Positions 33,724-42,515 of a stretch of 64,000 nt of DNA are shown here, piece after piece. The notes beneath the pieces were generated by a model. It saw only the letters and a program-made list of their open reading frames with translations. It was not told where the DNA came from and searched no databases. The stretch spans positions 1 through 64,000 of the forward strand of contig NZ_FORU01000010.1 of the NCBI RefSeq assembly GCF_900114085.1, given 5' to 3'. This DNA comes from Myroides guanonis (GTDB lineage: Bacteria; Bacteroidota; Bacteroidia; Flavobacteriales; Flavobacteriaceae). Each line of letters begins with the position of its first letter. Positions within the stretch are counted from its first letter, which is position 1. Both the position numbers and the translations under genes were made by a program.

Positions 33724-34938
33724 ATGCTAGTATATCTTATTCAAATAACCCTAAACCTAGCTCTGACCTATATTATTTACAAATGGACACTGGAGAATTT
33801 AAAAACACATAGATTTAATCGTTTTTACCTCTTGACTTCTGTAATTTTATCACTGCTGTTACCTTTAATTTCAATTAACTCCAATACTAGTTTACCAGAA
33901 TTACAGTCTAGTATAACTGAAATCAGTGAAATAATAATAAACCCAAACGAAATTCAAAAAACACAAACTATTTTCAATTGGACTACACTTTTATCTTTAA
34001 TATATTTTATTGGTTTGGGGATTTCTATATTCAAATTTAGTAACAGTATTATCAGATTATTAAATCTAAAAAAGCATGGAAGACAAGTCAAGAAAAACCA
34101 ACAACATTTCGTGTTATTAACAAGTGTCAAAACCCCATTCACTTTTGCTAGCACGATTTATTTACCCGATATTACTCCAATAGACATGTCTGATGACATC
34201 ATCCTACATGAAATAGCACATGTTAAACAAAAGCACAGTTTAGACATACTCTTTATTGAACTACTACACTGTTTCTTTTGGTTTCATCCTATATTCTCTT
34301 TCTTTAAAAAATCTATTGCTTTAAATCACGAGTTTCTTGCTGATGAGGAAGTCACAAGTAACCGTACAAATACCGCTGATTATTTAAAATTACTATTAAA
34401 CCAAACCTATGATAACAATGAATTACCATTAAGTAGTTCGTTTAATTTCAACTTAACTAAAAAACGTTTCATTATGATTACAAGAAAAAACAATCCGCTT
34501 AAAAATGCTTTAAGCATTACATTAGCATGTGCTGCAATCACCCTAACAGGGATAACATCTACTCAAGCACAAGAAAAGAAAACAAAAAATGAACAAACTA
34601 AAGTTGCTATTAAAGCACAGGAAAATGCAGAATACCCTGGAGGTATGGAGGCTTTTCAACAATACTTTATAAGTTCTGTAAATACTGACCTCATCAAAAA
34701 GGAAGAAACTCAAGAGAGAATTTTGATAATACTACAATTTAATATTGAAACAGATGGCAGTATTGTAGATGCACAGATTTTACGAAGCAATGCAAATGAA
34801 GAAGGGAATGAAATGATGCTAGAAGTTCTGAAAAACTCTAAAAAATGGAAACCAGCTAAAATGGACGGAAAGACCATTAAAAGTCAATTTACATTACCTA
34901 TTACCATACAAATAGATGATAATAAAACTACTTCTTAA
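33724..34938 (+). CDS. M56 (BlaR1-like) membrane metallopeptidase with TonB-like C-terminal domain
   Basis: 404 residues. N-terminal membrane helices flank the M56 zinc-protease core with HEIAHVKQKH (HExxH, about 160-164) and NHEFLADEEV; a further helix near 265-285 leads outside the membrane. The exterior part is not a penicillin-binding sensor but a TonB C-terminal-like domain (about 300-400: EYPGGMEAFQQYF, QFNIETDGSIVDAQILRS, WKPAKMDGK). The BlaI partner is 3 bp upstream. Such M56-TonB chains are known in Bacteroidota; the signal they sense is not established. Confidence 0.88.
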   Translation: MLVYLIQITLNLALTYIIYKWTLENLKTHRFNRFYLLTSVILSLLLPLISINSNTSLPELQSSITEISEIIINPNEIQKTQTIFNWTTLLSLIYFIGLGISIFKFSNSIIRLLNLKKHGRQVKKNQQHFVLLTSVKTPFTFASTIYLPDITPIDMSDDIILHEIAHVKQKHSLDILFIELLHCFFWFHPIFSFFKKSIALNHEFLADEEVTSNRTNTADYLKLLLNQTYDNNELPLSSSFNFNLTKKRFIMITRKNNPLKNALSITLACAAITLTGITSTQAQEKKTKNEQTKVAIKAQENAEYPGGMEAFQQYFISSVNTDLIKKEETQERILIILQFNIETDGSIVDAQILRSNANEEGNEMMLEVLKNSKKWKPAKMDGKTIKSQFTLPITIQIDDNKTTS

Positions 34939-34958
34939 ATAACTTTCTACAGTTTTAA

Positions 34959-35006
34959 GAACAGTCATTCCTCTTATAAATCGATTTATGAAAGAAATGA
35001 CTGTTC
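34959..35006 (+). terminator. intrinsic terminator after M56 gene
   Basis: An 11-bp stem: GAACAGTCATT (34959-34969) with AATGACTGTTC (34996-35006). The loop is large and can fold further. Confidence 0.6.
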
Positions 35007-35191
35007 CATTTAACAAATCTCCCAGTCATTTATATCATTTCATTTTACGAAAAACACAACATCTTCTAAATATAAGCAAGCTATTACCCTAAAGATTAAA
35101 ACTTGATTTAAAAGAAACTCAAACCATTACTCAAGTCACTTTTTAAATGCTATATTCTTCTTAATTAACAATCAAGCCGTTTTAAAATTAT

Positions 35192-35199
35192 TATTTTTG
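35192..35199 (+). promoter_or_regulatory. -7 promoter element for putP
   Basis: TATTTTTG, 25 bp before the TTG start at 35225. Confidence 0.5.
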
Positions 35200-35224
35200 G
35201 GTTTTCATTTCTAAATTATTTAAA

Positions 35225-36724
35225 TTGGATAATACTACCCCAACATTAATCACATTCGCGATTTATCTGATAGGTGTTCTAGCCATCGGAATTATAGCCT
35301 ATATAAGAACTAAAAATTTCTCTGATTACATACTAGGAGGAAGAAGCTTAGGAAGTTTCGTAACCGCAATGTCTGCAGGTGCTTCAGATATGTCTGGCTG
35401 GTTACTTATGGGGCTACCGGGCGCTATTTGGGTTTTCGGACTATCAAAAAGCTGGATTGCTATTGGATTAATAATAGGTTCATATTTAAACTGGCTACTA
35501 GTGGCAGGACGATTAAGAGTGCATACAGAAATAAATAATAATGCCTTAACTCTTCCAAACTTTTTTCATGAGCGTTTCGGCAACCAAGGAAAAATCTTAA
35601 AAATACTTTCAGCACTAGTTATACTTTTCTTTTTTACAATTTACTGTGCCTCTGGTGTCGTTGCTGGAGCTCGTCTATTCGAAAGTCTTTTCGAAATGTC
35701 TTATTTAAACGCCATGATATTAGGAGCTACTGCTACAATAGCATATACTTTCATAGGCGGTTTTTTAGCTGTTAGTTGGACAGACACTATTCAAGCTACT
35801 CTAATGCTTTTTGCATTAATTCTAACACCTATTATGATTATAATAGGAACTGGTGGATGGGATGAAGTCAATGCGCTAATTCAAACAGCCTCTATAGAAA
35901 ACAATATTTCATATTCTAGCTTAACCTCTGGGGTAAGCACCATAGCAATTGTAAGCGCAGCGGCTTGGGGACTTGGATATTTTGGACAACCACATATACT
36001 TGCTCGTTTCATGGCAGCAGGAACAGTAAAGTCTTTAAAAAACGCTAGAAGAATTGGAATCACTTGGATGATACTTTGCATGGGAGGAGCAGTAGCAATC
36101 GGATATTTAGGCATCGCATATTTTAATGCTTTTCCTGAGCACGCATCAGGTGTTAACCACGATAATGAACGTATTTTCATTGAATTAGTTCAACACTTAT
36201 TCAATCCATGGATTGTTGGAATTCTCCTATCTGCAATTCTAGCGGCTGTTATGAGTACACTTAGTTGTCAGCTATTAGTTTGCTCTAGTGCATTGACAGA
36301 AGACTTTTACAAAGGTTTTATACGCAAAAATGCACAACAAAAAGAGTTAGTATGGGTAGGAAGATTAACAGTTCTTCTAGTTGCAATTATATCAATCATT
36401 ATCGCCCTAAATCCTGAAAGTAAAGTATTAGAACTTGTATCTCATGCTTGGGCAGGTTTCGGAGCTGCATTTGGTCCTTTGGTTCTTTTCTCTATTTTCT
36501 GGAAACGAATTAATGGAACAGCAGCTATTGCAGGAATGCTAACAGGTGCTCTAATTGTAATATTTTGGCCAATTTTATTCGGCAATGAACTATATGAAAT
36601 TATTCCTGGCTTTATAGGCTCCACTCTAGTTATTGTTCTTGTTTCATTAACAACAAAAAAACCGAACGATGCCATAGTAGAGCGATTCCAAGAAGCAGAC
36701 GCAATCTATAAAAGAGAATCATAA
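35225..36724 (+). CDS. putP: sodium/proline symporter
   Basis: 499 residues, solute:sodium symporter (SSS) family with 13 membrane helices. The PutP core is clear: NFSDYILGGRSLGSFVTAMSAGASDMSGWLLMG (about 31-63), then GQPHILARFMA and the SSS helix-8 region VMSTLSCQLLVCSSALTEDFYK. It imports proline with sodium. It starts with TTG: no ATG exists before residue 49, which is inside helix 2, and the TTG gives the expected N-terminus (TPTLITFAIYLIG). A strong hairpin follows the stop. Confidence 0.92.
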   Translation: MDNTTPTLITFAIYLIGVLAIGIIAYIRTKNFSDYILGGRSLGSFVTAMSAGASDMSGWLLMGLPGAIWVFGLSKSWIAIGLIIGSYLNWLLVAGRLRVHTEINNNALTLPNFFHERFGNQGKILKILSALVILFFFTIYCASGVVAGARLFESLFEMSYLNAMILGATATIAYTFIGGFLAVSWTDTIQATLMLFALILTPIMIIIGTGGWDEVNALIQTASIENNISYSSLTSGVSTIAIVSAAAWGLGYFGQPHILARFMAAGTVKSLKNARRIGITWMILCMGGAVAIGYLGIAYFNAFPEHASGVNHDNERIFIELVQHLFNPWIVGILLSAILAAVMSTLSCQLLVCSSALTEDFYKGFIRKNAQQKELVWVGRLTVLLVAIISIIIALNPESKVLELVSHAWAGFGAAFGPLVLFSIFWKRINGTAAIAGMLTGALIVIFWPILFGNELYEIIPGFIGSTLVIVLVSLTTKKPNDAIVERFQEADAIYKRES

Positions 36725-36745
36725 AGAGTTTTTACCATATTTATT

Positions 36746-36785
36746 AAAACGAGGCTGTCCCAAAAAGACAGCCTCGTTTTGTTTA
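36746..36785 (+). terminator. intrinsic terminator after putP
   Basis: A 14-bp perfect stem AAAACGAGGCTGTC (36746-36759) / GACAGCCTCGTTTT (36767-36780), followed by a T-rich stretch. Confidence 0.9.
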
Positions 36786-36931
36786 TAGCTTGTCCAATCT
36801 AATTTAAAATAAACAACATTCTTATTACTCTAAAGAACACTACTAAGTCTTCAATAAGAATCGAAATAATAAACCAATACTTAATTATCACCAATAACTT
36901 CTCCCTATTTACTAATTAGAAACAAATAATT

Positions 36932-37167
36932 ATGAAAGTAAAACACTAATTATATTAACATTTATTGGTTCATTAGCTTTTATGAATTGTTCTAGTGACG
37001 ATAACAAAGGATCGAATCAAGACTGTGTGGATTGTAAATTTATGGGAACAAGTATAAAATATTGCCACACAGAAGGCGATGATTTCTACCCCATAAGAAG
37101 AGCAGGAACAAACACTAAAGTTCCTCTTGATGGATTAAATGGTCAGAGGCTAAAGCTGGGTTATTAG
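36932..37167 (+). pseudogene. lipoprotein gene with frameshift in the signal peptide
   Basis: From ATG 36932 the reading stops after five codons. One base of shift restores a textbook lipoprotein: with one more A after ATGAAA the reading is MKSKTLIILTFIGSLAF, then the lipobox MNCSSDDN and about 60 more residues to the stop at 37167. The intact part has Cys pairs (DCVDCKF, KYCHTEGDDF). The loss looks like a 4-to-3 contraction of an A run. An ATG at 36982 inside the lipobox could only make an unexported 61-residue piece. It may be a true lesion, a slippage switch or a sequence error. Confidence 0.6.
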
Positions 37168-37278
37168 AATTATGCGACTAAACTAGTATTTTCAAACTAT
37201 TATAGGGGCTGTATCATTAATAGAAACAACCCTTTTTGTTTTTTAATACTTAGCAAATTGATTTAAATATCACGAAAC

Positions 37279-37644
37279 CTAGCAGTCAATAGAATCTCTC
37301 ACTTTCTTAGTCAAACTCCCATACACCAATTCATAAGAGTGTAGAATTAGTTCACTTATTAATTTCAAATCGAGACAACCTTGGCAATAAACAGTATTCC
37401 AATGCTTTTTACTCATGTGATAACCCGGAGTAATTTCGTCATAATTCGCACGCAATTCCTCCGCCTTTTCAGGATCACATTTCAAATTAATAGTGCCAAC
37501 TCCTTCTTCCCACTTCTTTAATGATAATAAAGCAAACATCTTACCACCAACTTTAAAAACCAAAGTATCCTCATCAAAAGGAAAGTGCTCTGTCACTCCT
37601 TTTAAACCATAGCAATAATCGTAAATTGAAGAAATTGGTATCAT
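37279..37644 (-). CDS. MmcQ/YjbR-family protein
   Basis: 121 residues of the YjbR/CyaY-like fold: YCYGLKGVTEHFPFDEDTLVFKVGGKMFALL, then NLKCDPEKAEELRANYD, PGYHMSKKHWNTV and a C-terminal SYELVYGSL. The family is described as DNA-binding on structural grounds; its biological role is unclear. Its start overlaps the stop of the DUF4260 gene upstream by 4 bp, so the two are translationally coupled. Confidence 0.85.
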   Translation of the reverse strand: MIPISSIYDYCYGLKGVTEHFPFDEDTLVFKVGGKMFALLSLKKWEEGVGTINLKCDPEKAEELRANYDEITPGYHMSKKHWNTVYCQGCLDLKLISELILHSYELVYGSLTKKVRDSIDC

Positions 37645-37994
37645 CGTTTTCCTATTTTTCCCAAGTGGGTGTATTTAAATCCTCTTTCATACTTTAATCC
37701 ATATCCAAAGATCCTATCTAAAGATGCATGACTAAAGAGGATTAATCCTGCTACTAAAGCTATTTCATAATCCATAAACCACCCAACAAGCAAAACTATA
37801 ATAGCTAAAGCCCTGTGATGAAATAAATTATATATCCAAGCACCCATCTTTTCATTAATTAGATAGCCAAACATGGATAAATCAGGAGCTAACAGAAGTC
37901 CAAAAAACCACCACCAACTATAACCTAAGATCGAAAATAAAAATACTCCTAATCCAAATAAAGCAATCTCTTCGAGTCGGACTAATTCTTTCAT
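37641..37994 (-). CDS. DUF4260 membrane protein
   Basis: 117 residues with about four hydrophobic segments. The family marks LLAPDLSMFGYLIN, GAWIYNLFHHRA and the C-terminal HASLDRIFGYGLKYERGFKYTHLG are present. No function is known. It overlaps the cyclase-family gene by 4 bp at its start and the YjbR gene by 4 bp at its end, so the three genes are one transcript. Confidence 0.8.
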   Translation of the reverse strand: MKELVRLEEIALFGLGVFLFSILGYSWWWFFGLLLAPDLSMFGYLINEKMGAWIYNLFHHRALAIIVLLVGWFMDYEIALVAGLILFSHASLDRIFGYGLKYERGFKYTHLGKIGKR

Positions 37995-38764
37995 ACATTC
38001 TCAATATTATAAAGCACTGGTTTACTAGGACTAGCATCATTCTCAAATGGAGCAATCTGCAAGTTTAAAATATAGAATCCATCATTAATCTTGTTTTCCA
38101 CATAGACCATCTCCGTAATAGTACAGTCCATTCTGGCCTCTTCCCCTATTTTAACCACATCATTAATACCCCAAAAAGCCTTATGGGAAACCAACATCCC
38201 CTCATCTTTTTCCTTATCTACACTCGGCAAATCAATCAACAAATGTTTCACACCTTGTTCCTTTATATACAAAGTGGCTTCAACATCTAAATAAGGGGGA
38301 TTTGTATGAGAATAGTTTTTAGAAAGCTTATCACCGCCATTCGGCAAAGTTCGAATCACTAAAGCTTCCTGTCCATTACTTTTAAACTCTGATTGAATAA
38401 GCTCCTTTGTAATAACAAAATCATCTCCACTTTTAATAGGCACAACTGTAATCAATTGACTTAAAAAGACAAATGTTTTTAACTGCTTATTTATACTGTA
38501 AAAATCATGTGTAATATGTCCTAAACACTCCGTATGAGTACCATGAGCATGAGGATTAAAAACAATCGTATTGAAGTTCGTTGACGATTGTCCTTCACTT
38601 ACCTTCCCTACCCATCCATCTATACGAACTGGCTGTATTTCAGGCTTATCTAAATACCATGCAATTGGATTATCCAAAGAATCTCGCAAAGACATTGAAA
38701 TATCTAAGGGTTTTGAAAAATCAATTTGATACTCCTTTTGTCCGATCGTTAAAACTGCTTTCAC
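37991..38764 (-). CDS. cyclase-family (kynurenine-formamidase-like) hydrolase
   Basis: 257 residues from GTG 38764. The metal-binding motif HAHGTHTECLGH (HxGTHxD-type with Glu in place of Asp) is present, with SKPLDISMSL at the N-terminus and a C-terminal metal-ligand region. Members hydrolyse amides such as N-formylkynurenine or cyclic substrates, but the substrate here is unknown. A TTG at 38788 would overlap hemW. GTG 38764 leaves 5 bp after the hemW stop and gives the usual N-terminus, so it is chosen. Probably part of the hemW-to-yjbR run. Confidence 0.75.
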   Translation of the reverse strand: MKAVLTIGQKEYQIDFSKPLDISMSLRDSLDNPIAWYLDKPEIQPVRIDGWVGKVSEGQSSTNFNTIVFNPHAHGTHTECLGHITHDFYSINKQLKTFVFLSQLITVVPIKSGDDFVITKELIQSEFKSNGQEALVIRTLPNGGDKLSKNYSHTNPPYLDVEATLYIKEQGVKHLLIDLPSVDKEKDEGMLVSHKAFWGINDVVKIGEEARMDCTITEMVYVENKINDGFYILNLQIAPFENDASPSKPVLYNIENV

Positions 38765-38769
38765 TTTTT

Positions 38770-39903
38770 TTATTTCAAATCTAACCAAAATAAGTCAGAA
38801 GCAATTCCATCGCTTAAAAATTTTCCATCGTTTGTTATAGTCAATACCCCATTAGAAAAAAGCATTAATTTCTTTTCTATAAAGCGATGAGACATTTTTA
38901 AAATATGTTCTTTAAACTCCACACCAAACTCCTTTGAAATTCGTTCTACATCTACCCCCCAAATCGTGCGCAATCCTGTCATAACATATTCATTATATCG
39001 ATCACCGACAGTAAGTTTTTCTGACTCAGAAGGCAAAACACCTTCTTCAAGAGACTTTATATACAACGCGTTATTAGAAATATTCCAACTGCGGCTAACT
39101 CCATTAAAACTATGTGCAGAAGGCCCAATCCCTAGATAACTTTTTCCCAACCAATAGGCTGAATTATTCTTTGAAAAAAAACCTGGTTTAGAAAAGTTAG
39201 ACAGTTCATAATGAATAAACCCTTCTTGTTGTAATCTTTCAATCAACATCATGAAATGGGTATGAGCAATACCGTCATCAGGCTGTGGTATTTTTCCTTT
39301 TTCTATTAATTTATATAAAGCCGTCTGTCTCTCCACCGTTAAAGCATAGCTAGAGATATGTGAAATACCCAACTGTAACACTTTCTCTATATTATACAGC
39401 CAACGCTCTTCAGCTAATCCAGGAATCCCATAAATCAAATCAACTGAAATATTATCAAAATGTTCACTAGCATACAGAAGGCTATTCCATGCCTCCTCTG
39501 CTGTATGTGCACGATTCATCATTTCTAAATCCTCTTGATGAAATGATTGTACACCAATGCTCAACCTATTCACACGACTACTTTTTAAAGCATCGATAAC
39601 TCCAACACTTAAATCATCCGGATTAGCTTCCAATGTAATTTCAGGATCAGAAATCACTAAATAATTATCAAAAACAGTCTGTATTATCGAATCTATTTCT
39701 TCCTGCTTTAAAACACTGGGAGTACCCCCACCGAAATAAATAGTTTCAACAGACTCTCCAGATAATTCTTCTTTTCTCAGAATTAATTCCTTTTTCAACA
39801 TGTTTAACAACTCTTCTTTCTTTTTCAAAGAAGTAGAGAAATGAAAATCACAATAGTGACACGCTTGTTTACAAAAGGGAATATGAATATAAATACCTGC
39901 CAT
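38770..39903 (-). CDS. hemW: radical SAM haem chaperone HemW
   Basis: 377 residues. The radical-SAM cluster motif is CKQACHYC (CxxxCxxC, near residues 11-18), followed by YFGGGTPSVL and LEANPDDL and by NRLSIGVQSFHQEDL. HemW binds haem and delivers it to respiratory enzymes; it is often misnamed coproporphyrinogen III oxidase HemN. The HemN-specific N-terminal extension is absent, supporting HemW. The ATG overlaps the ruvC stop by one base (TAATG). Confidence 0.93.
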   Translation of the reverse strand: MAGIYIHIPFCKQACHYCDFHFSTSLKKKEELLNMLKKELILRKEELSGESVETIYFGGGTPSVLKQEEIDSIIQTVFDNYLVISDPEITLEANPDDLSVGVIDALKSSRVNRLSIGVQSFHQEDLEMMNRAHTAEEAWNSLLYASEHFDNISVDLIYGIPGLAEERWLYNIEKVLQLGISHISSYALTVERQTALYKLIEKGKIPQPDDGIAHTHFMMLIERLQQEGFIHYELSNFSKPGFFSKNNSAYWLGKSYLGIGPSAHSFNGVSRSWNISNNALYIKSLEEGVLPSESEKLTVGDRYNEYVMTGLRTIWGVDVERISKEFGVEFKEHILKMSHRFIEKKLMLFSNGVLTITNDGKFLSDGIASDLFWLDLK

Positions 39904-40457
39904 TACTTTTTAACTCGTTCTTGATTTTGTTTTACAAAAGCATCCCATCCCGAATAACTCTTACCCACCACAGTCTTTCCAGAATTAAAAAAGTGACATA
40001 CAGCCGCAGCTAATCCATCAGTGCTATCTAAATTCTTAGGTAACTCTTTAAATCCTAACAATTGCTGTAGCATTTTAGCGACCTGCTCTTTACTAGCATT
40101 ACCATTTCCAGTAATAGCCATTTTAATTTTTTTAGGCTCATATTCAGTAATGGGAATATCTCTAGACAATCCTGCCGCCATAGCAACTCCTTGTGCTCTT
40201 CCCAACTTCAACATAGATTGAACATTTTTACCAAAAAAAGGAGCTTCAATAGCAATTTCATCTGGATGATGAGTTTCAATTAATTCTATTGTCCTTTCAA
40301 AAATACGTCGCAACTTGGTATAGTGGTCATCGTATTTAGAAAGTTGCAATTCATTTAACTGCATAAACTCCATTTTTTTATTAACCACCCGTATTAATCC
40401 AAACCCCATAATTGTAGTTCCTGGATCAATCCCCAATATAATGCGCTCTTGTGCCAA
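39903..40457 (-). CDS. ruvC: crossover junction endodeoxyribonuclease RuvC
   Basis: 184 residues. It cuts Holliday junctions during recombination repair. The catalytic acidic residues are in LGIDPGTTIMGFG (Asp11), AIEAPFF and DSTDGLAAAVCHF. It begins with TTG at 40457: no in-frame ATG or GTG is available nearby, and the resulting N-terminus (AQERIILGIDPGTT) matches the family. It is the first gene of the ruvC-hemW-cyclase-DUF4260-yjbR run. Confidence 0.95.
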   Translation of the reverse strand: MAQERIILGIDPGTTIMGFGLIRVVNKKMEFMQLNELQLSKYDDHYTKLRRIFERTIELIETHHPDEIAIEAPFFGKNVQSMLKLGRAQGVAMAAGLSRDIPITEYEPKKIKMAITGNGNASKEQVAKMLQQLLGFKELPKNLDSTDGLAAAVCHFFNSGKTVVGKSYSGWDAFVKQNQERVKK

Positions 40458-40516
40458 TGTGTATTTTTTAAGTAAGTTCTCACGTCGTCAAATAAAAAAT
40501 GATTTACTTTGCGACA

Positions 40517-41464
40517 ATGAATATTTTATCAAACAAAGCTAAGCAATTCCTCGTACTTCTTATTAAAATAGCTGTAGTAAGTGGTGCATTTTATTTCATA
40601 TATCAACAACTATCCAGCAACAAAACACTCGATAAAGACCTATTGCTTAATATTATTTCTCAGAAAGAAAATATCCCATACTTAGTCGGAATAGCAATCC
40701 TAACTTTTTCTAATCGGTTTATTGAAATATTAAAATGGCAAAATCTTGCTTCATTAATACATAAAATAAGCCTAAAGGAATCAACTAAACAAGTATTAAG
40801 CGCATTAACCTTAGGGATATTTACCCCCAATGGAATTGGAGAGTATGCAGGTAAGGCATTGTATTATGATAAAAGATACACTGGACGAGTTATCTTTCTA
40901 AACATGGTCTGCAACGGGATTCAAGTCATTTTTGCTATACTTTTTGGACTCCTAGGACTATGTATATTAAACCAGTACTACACAATAGTCAGCCCAAAAG
41001 TTTTATATATTGGTTTAGGTATTATTTCTCTAATCATCGTCATATTGCTTTCCATACGACGAATTACCATTAAAGGCTATTCAATACAATGGATCATAGA
41101 ACAACTTAAAGAAATCCCTAAAAAAACACATCACAAGAACTTCTTCTTAGCTTTGCTTCGCTATGCTTCGTTTACACACCAATACATCTTATTATATCGT
41201 TTATTTGGAGTAGAGAACCCATATTTTCAATTACTCTGCGCGGTATCATGCGTGTATTTACTAGCATCATCATTACCAAATTTCCAGTTCTTAGAATTTG
41301 CAGTAAAAGGCAGTATTGCTATTTATATCTTTAATATACTAGGAGTAAATCAATGGGTAGTTGCCTTAGTTGCAACACTAATCTGGTTACTTAATATTGT
41401 ATTACCTGTGACTATTGGTAGTTTTTATGTACTAGCATACAAAGCCAAAAACAAAGATGATTAA
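40517..41464 (+). CDS. flippase-like membrane protein (LPG synthase TM family)
   Basis: 315 residues, about eight membrane helices, with the AglD/MprF flippase-like signature (FTPNGIGEYAGKALYY near 100). Members move lipid-linked molecules across membranes; the substrate is unknown. The ATG at 40517 gives the usual N-terminus (NILSNKAKQFLVLLIK); an ATG at 40499 would add six residues. It diverges from ruvC and overlaps the lipoprotein gene 3' end by 4 bp (convergent). Confidence 0.72.
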   Translation: MNILSNKAKQFLVLLIKIAVVSGAFYFIYQQLSSNKTLDKDLLLNIISQKENIPYLVGIAILTFSNRFIEILKWQNLASLIHKISLKESTKQVLSALTLGIFTPNGIGEYAGKALYYDKRYTGRVIFLNMVCNGIQVIFAILFGLLGLCILNQYYTIVSPKVLYIGLGIISLIIVILLSIRRITIKGYSIQWIIEQLKEIPKKTHHKNFFLALLRYASFTHQYILLYRLFGVENPYFQLLCAVSCVYLLASSLPNFQFLEFAVKGSIAIYIFNILGVNQWVVALVATLIWLLNIVLPVTIGSFYVLAYKAKNKDD

Positions 41465-41940
41465 TCAACCTTTAGAATCACTGGCAATATAAATTGTGTT
41501 TTCACAGGAACACCTCGTTTTAGAGCAGGATTAATAGCAGGAAAATCCTGAAGTCTAATTTTCAAAATACTATCTAGCTTTTCCGCATTAAAACGCAAGC
41601 TATCAGAAGTTTTAGTTGGCTCAATAGTGATTCTAGAATCTGGGAATACCGTAACCATAACCTCAAGAGTATCAATGGTAGGAAAAACACTAACCAACGT
41701 ATCGGTTTCTAATTTACTTTGAATATATGTGCTAATAAAGTCAAAAAAACAAGCTCTGCGTTCCGTTTCATCCAAAAGACTATCACACTGATCTACACTG
41801 GGATATGCATCTACTTGAGTCCAATCGATTTTATTCAATTCCTCTTGAAGAAGTAATTCTTCATTCACCTTTACTTTATCTCGCCATTGACAAGAAGTTA
41901 GTAGAGAAACAAGAAAGATGGTTAAACATAAATATCGCAT
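41461..41940 (-). CDS. predicted lipoprotein
   Basis: 159 residues. A lipobox LLTSC (Cys17) follows a short signal peptide. The mature part begins with a helical, Glu-rich stretch and a pair of cysteines (QCDSLL, RACFFD), and ends in a beta-rich region (MVTVFPDSRITIEPTKTS ... PVKTQFILPVILKVD) that recalls the energy-transducer TonB C-terminal fold. No family name is certain. Convergent with the flippase-like gene and divergent from the DUF456 gene. Confidence 0.65.
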   Translation of the reverse strand: MRYLCLTIFLVSLLTSCQWRDKVKVNEELLLQEELNKIDWTQVDAYPSVDQCDSLLDETERRACFFDFISTYIQSKLETDTLVSVFPTIDTLEVMVTVFPDSRITIEPTKTSDSLRFNAEKLDSILKIRLQDFPAINPALKRGVPVKTQFILPVILKVD

Positions 41941-41990
41941 ATCTGATAAAAATCGTACTTTTATTCTTCAAAAATACGAAAAAATAAAAG

Positions 41991-42491
41991 ATGGAATATA
42001 TTCTCTTGATTTTGAGTCTCATTTTAATGATAACAGGTATTCTAGGCAGCTTTCTACCCGTACTTCCAGGACCGCCAATTAGCTGGGTTGGACTGTTGTG
42101 TATCTTCTTAATTAAAGACATACCCTACAACTATTGGCTTTTAGGTATCACACTAGTCATTACAATTACAATTAGCGTTCTCGACTATTTAATTCCTGCA
42201 CAAGGAACTAAGAAGTTTGGAGGTAGCAAATATGGTATTTGGGGAACCAACATTGGATTAATCGTCGGGCTCATTGCTCCAATTCCACTAGGTTTTCTAA
42301 TAGGTCCATTTGTAGGCGCATTGATTGGAGAGCTACTTTTTGATAGAGGAAACTTAACACGTGCTTTAAAAGCTGCTACGGGCTCAATAATTGGTTTTCT
42401 AGTATCTACATTCATGAAATTTGTAGTTACTATCTGCTTTCTAGGTCTACTAGTTCAACAAATAATTAGTTATTGGCATATTTGGTTTTAA
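41991..42491 (+). CDS. DUF456 membrane protein
   Basis: 166 residues with about four to five membrane helices. GSFLPVLPGPPISWVGLL near the start and the Gly-rich GGSKYGIWGTNIGLIVGLIAPIPLGFLIGPFVGALIGELL are the family hallmarks. The function is unknown. It is transcribed alone between divergent and convergent neighbours. Confidence 0.85.
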   Translation: MEYILLILSLILMITGILGSFLPVLPGPPISWVGLLCIFLIKDIPYNYWLLGITLVITITISVLDYLIPAQGTKKFGGSKYGIWGTNIGLIVGLIAPIPLGFLIGPFVGALIGELLFDRGNLTRALKAATGSIIGFLVSTFMKFVVTICFLGLLVQQIISYWHIWF

Positions 42492-42515
42492 TACAACCTA
42501 TAACACAAAAAGCAA

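Noticed and set aside
37168-37278. Region after the second broken lipoprotein as a terminator or RNA
   Set aside because: Only loose complementarity; no stable stem or known RNA pattern.
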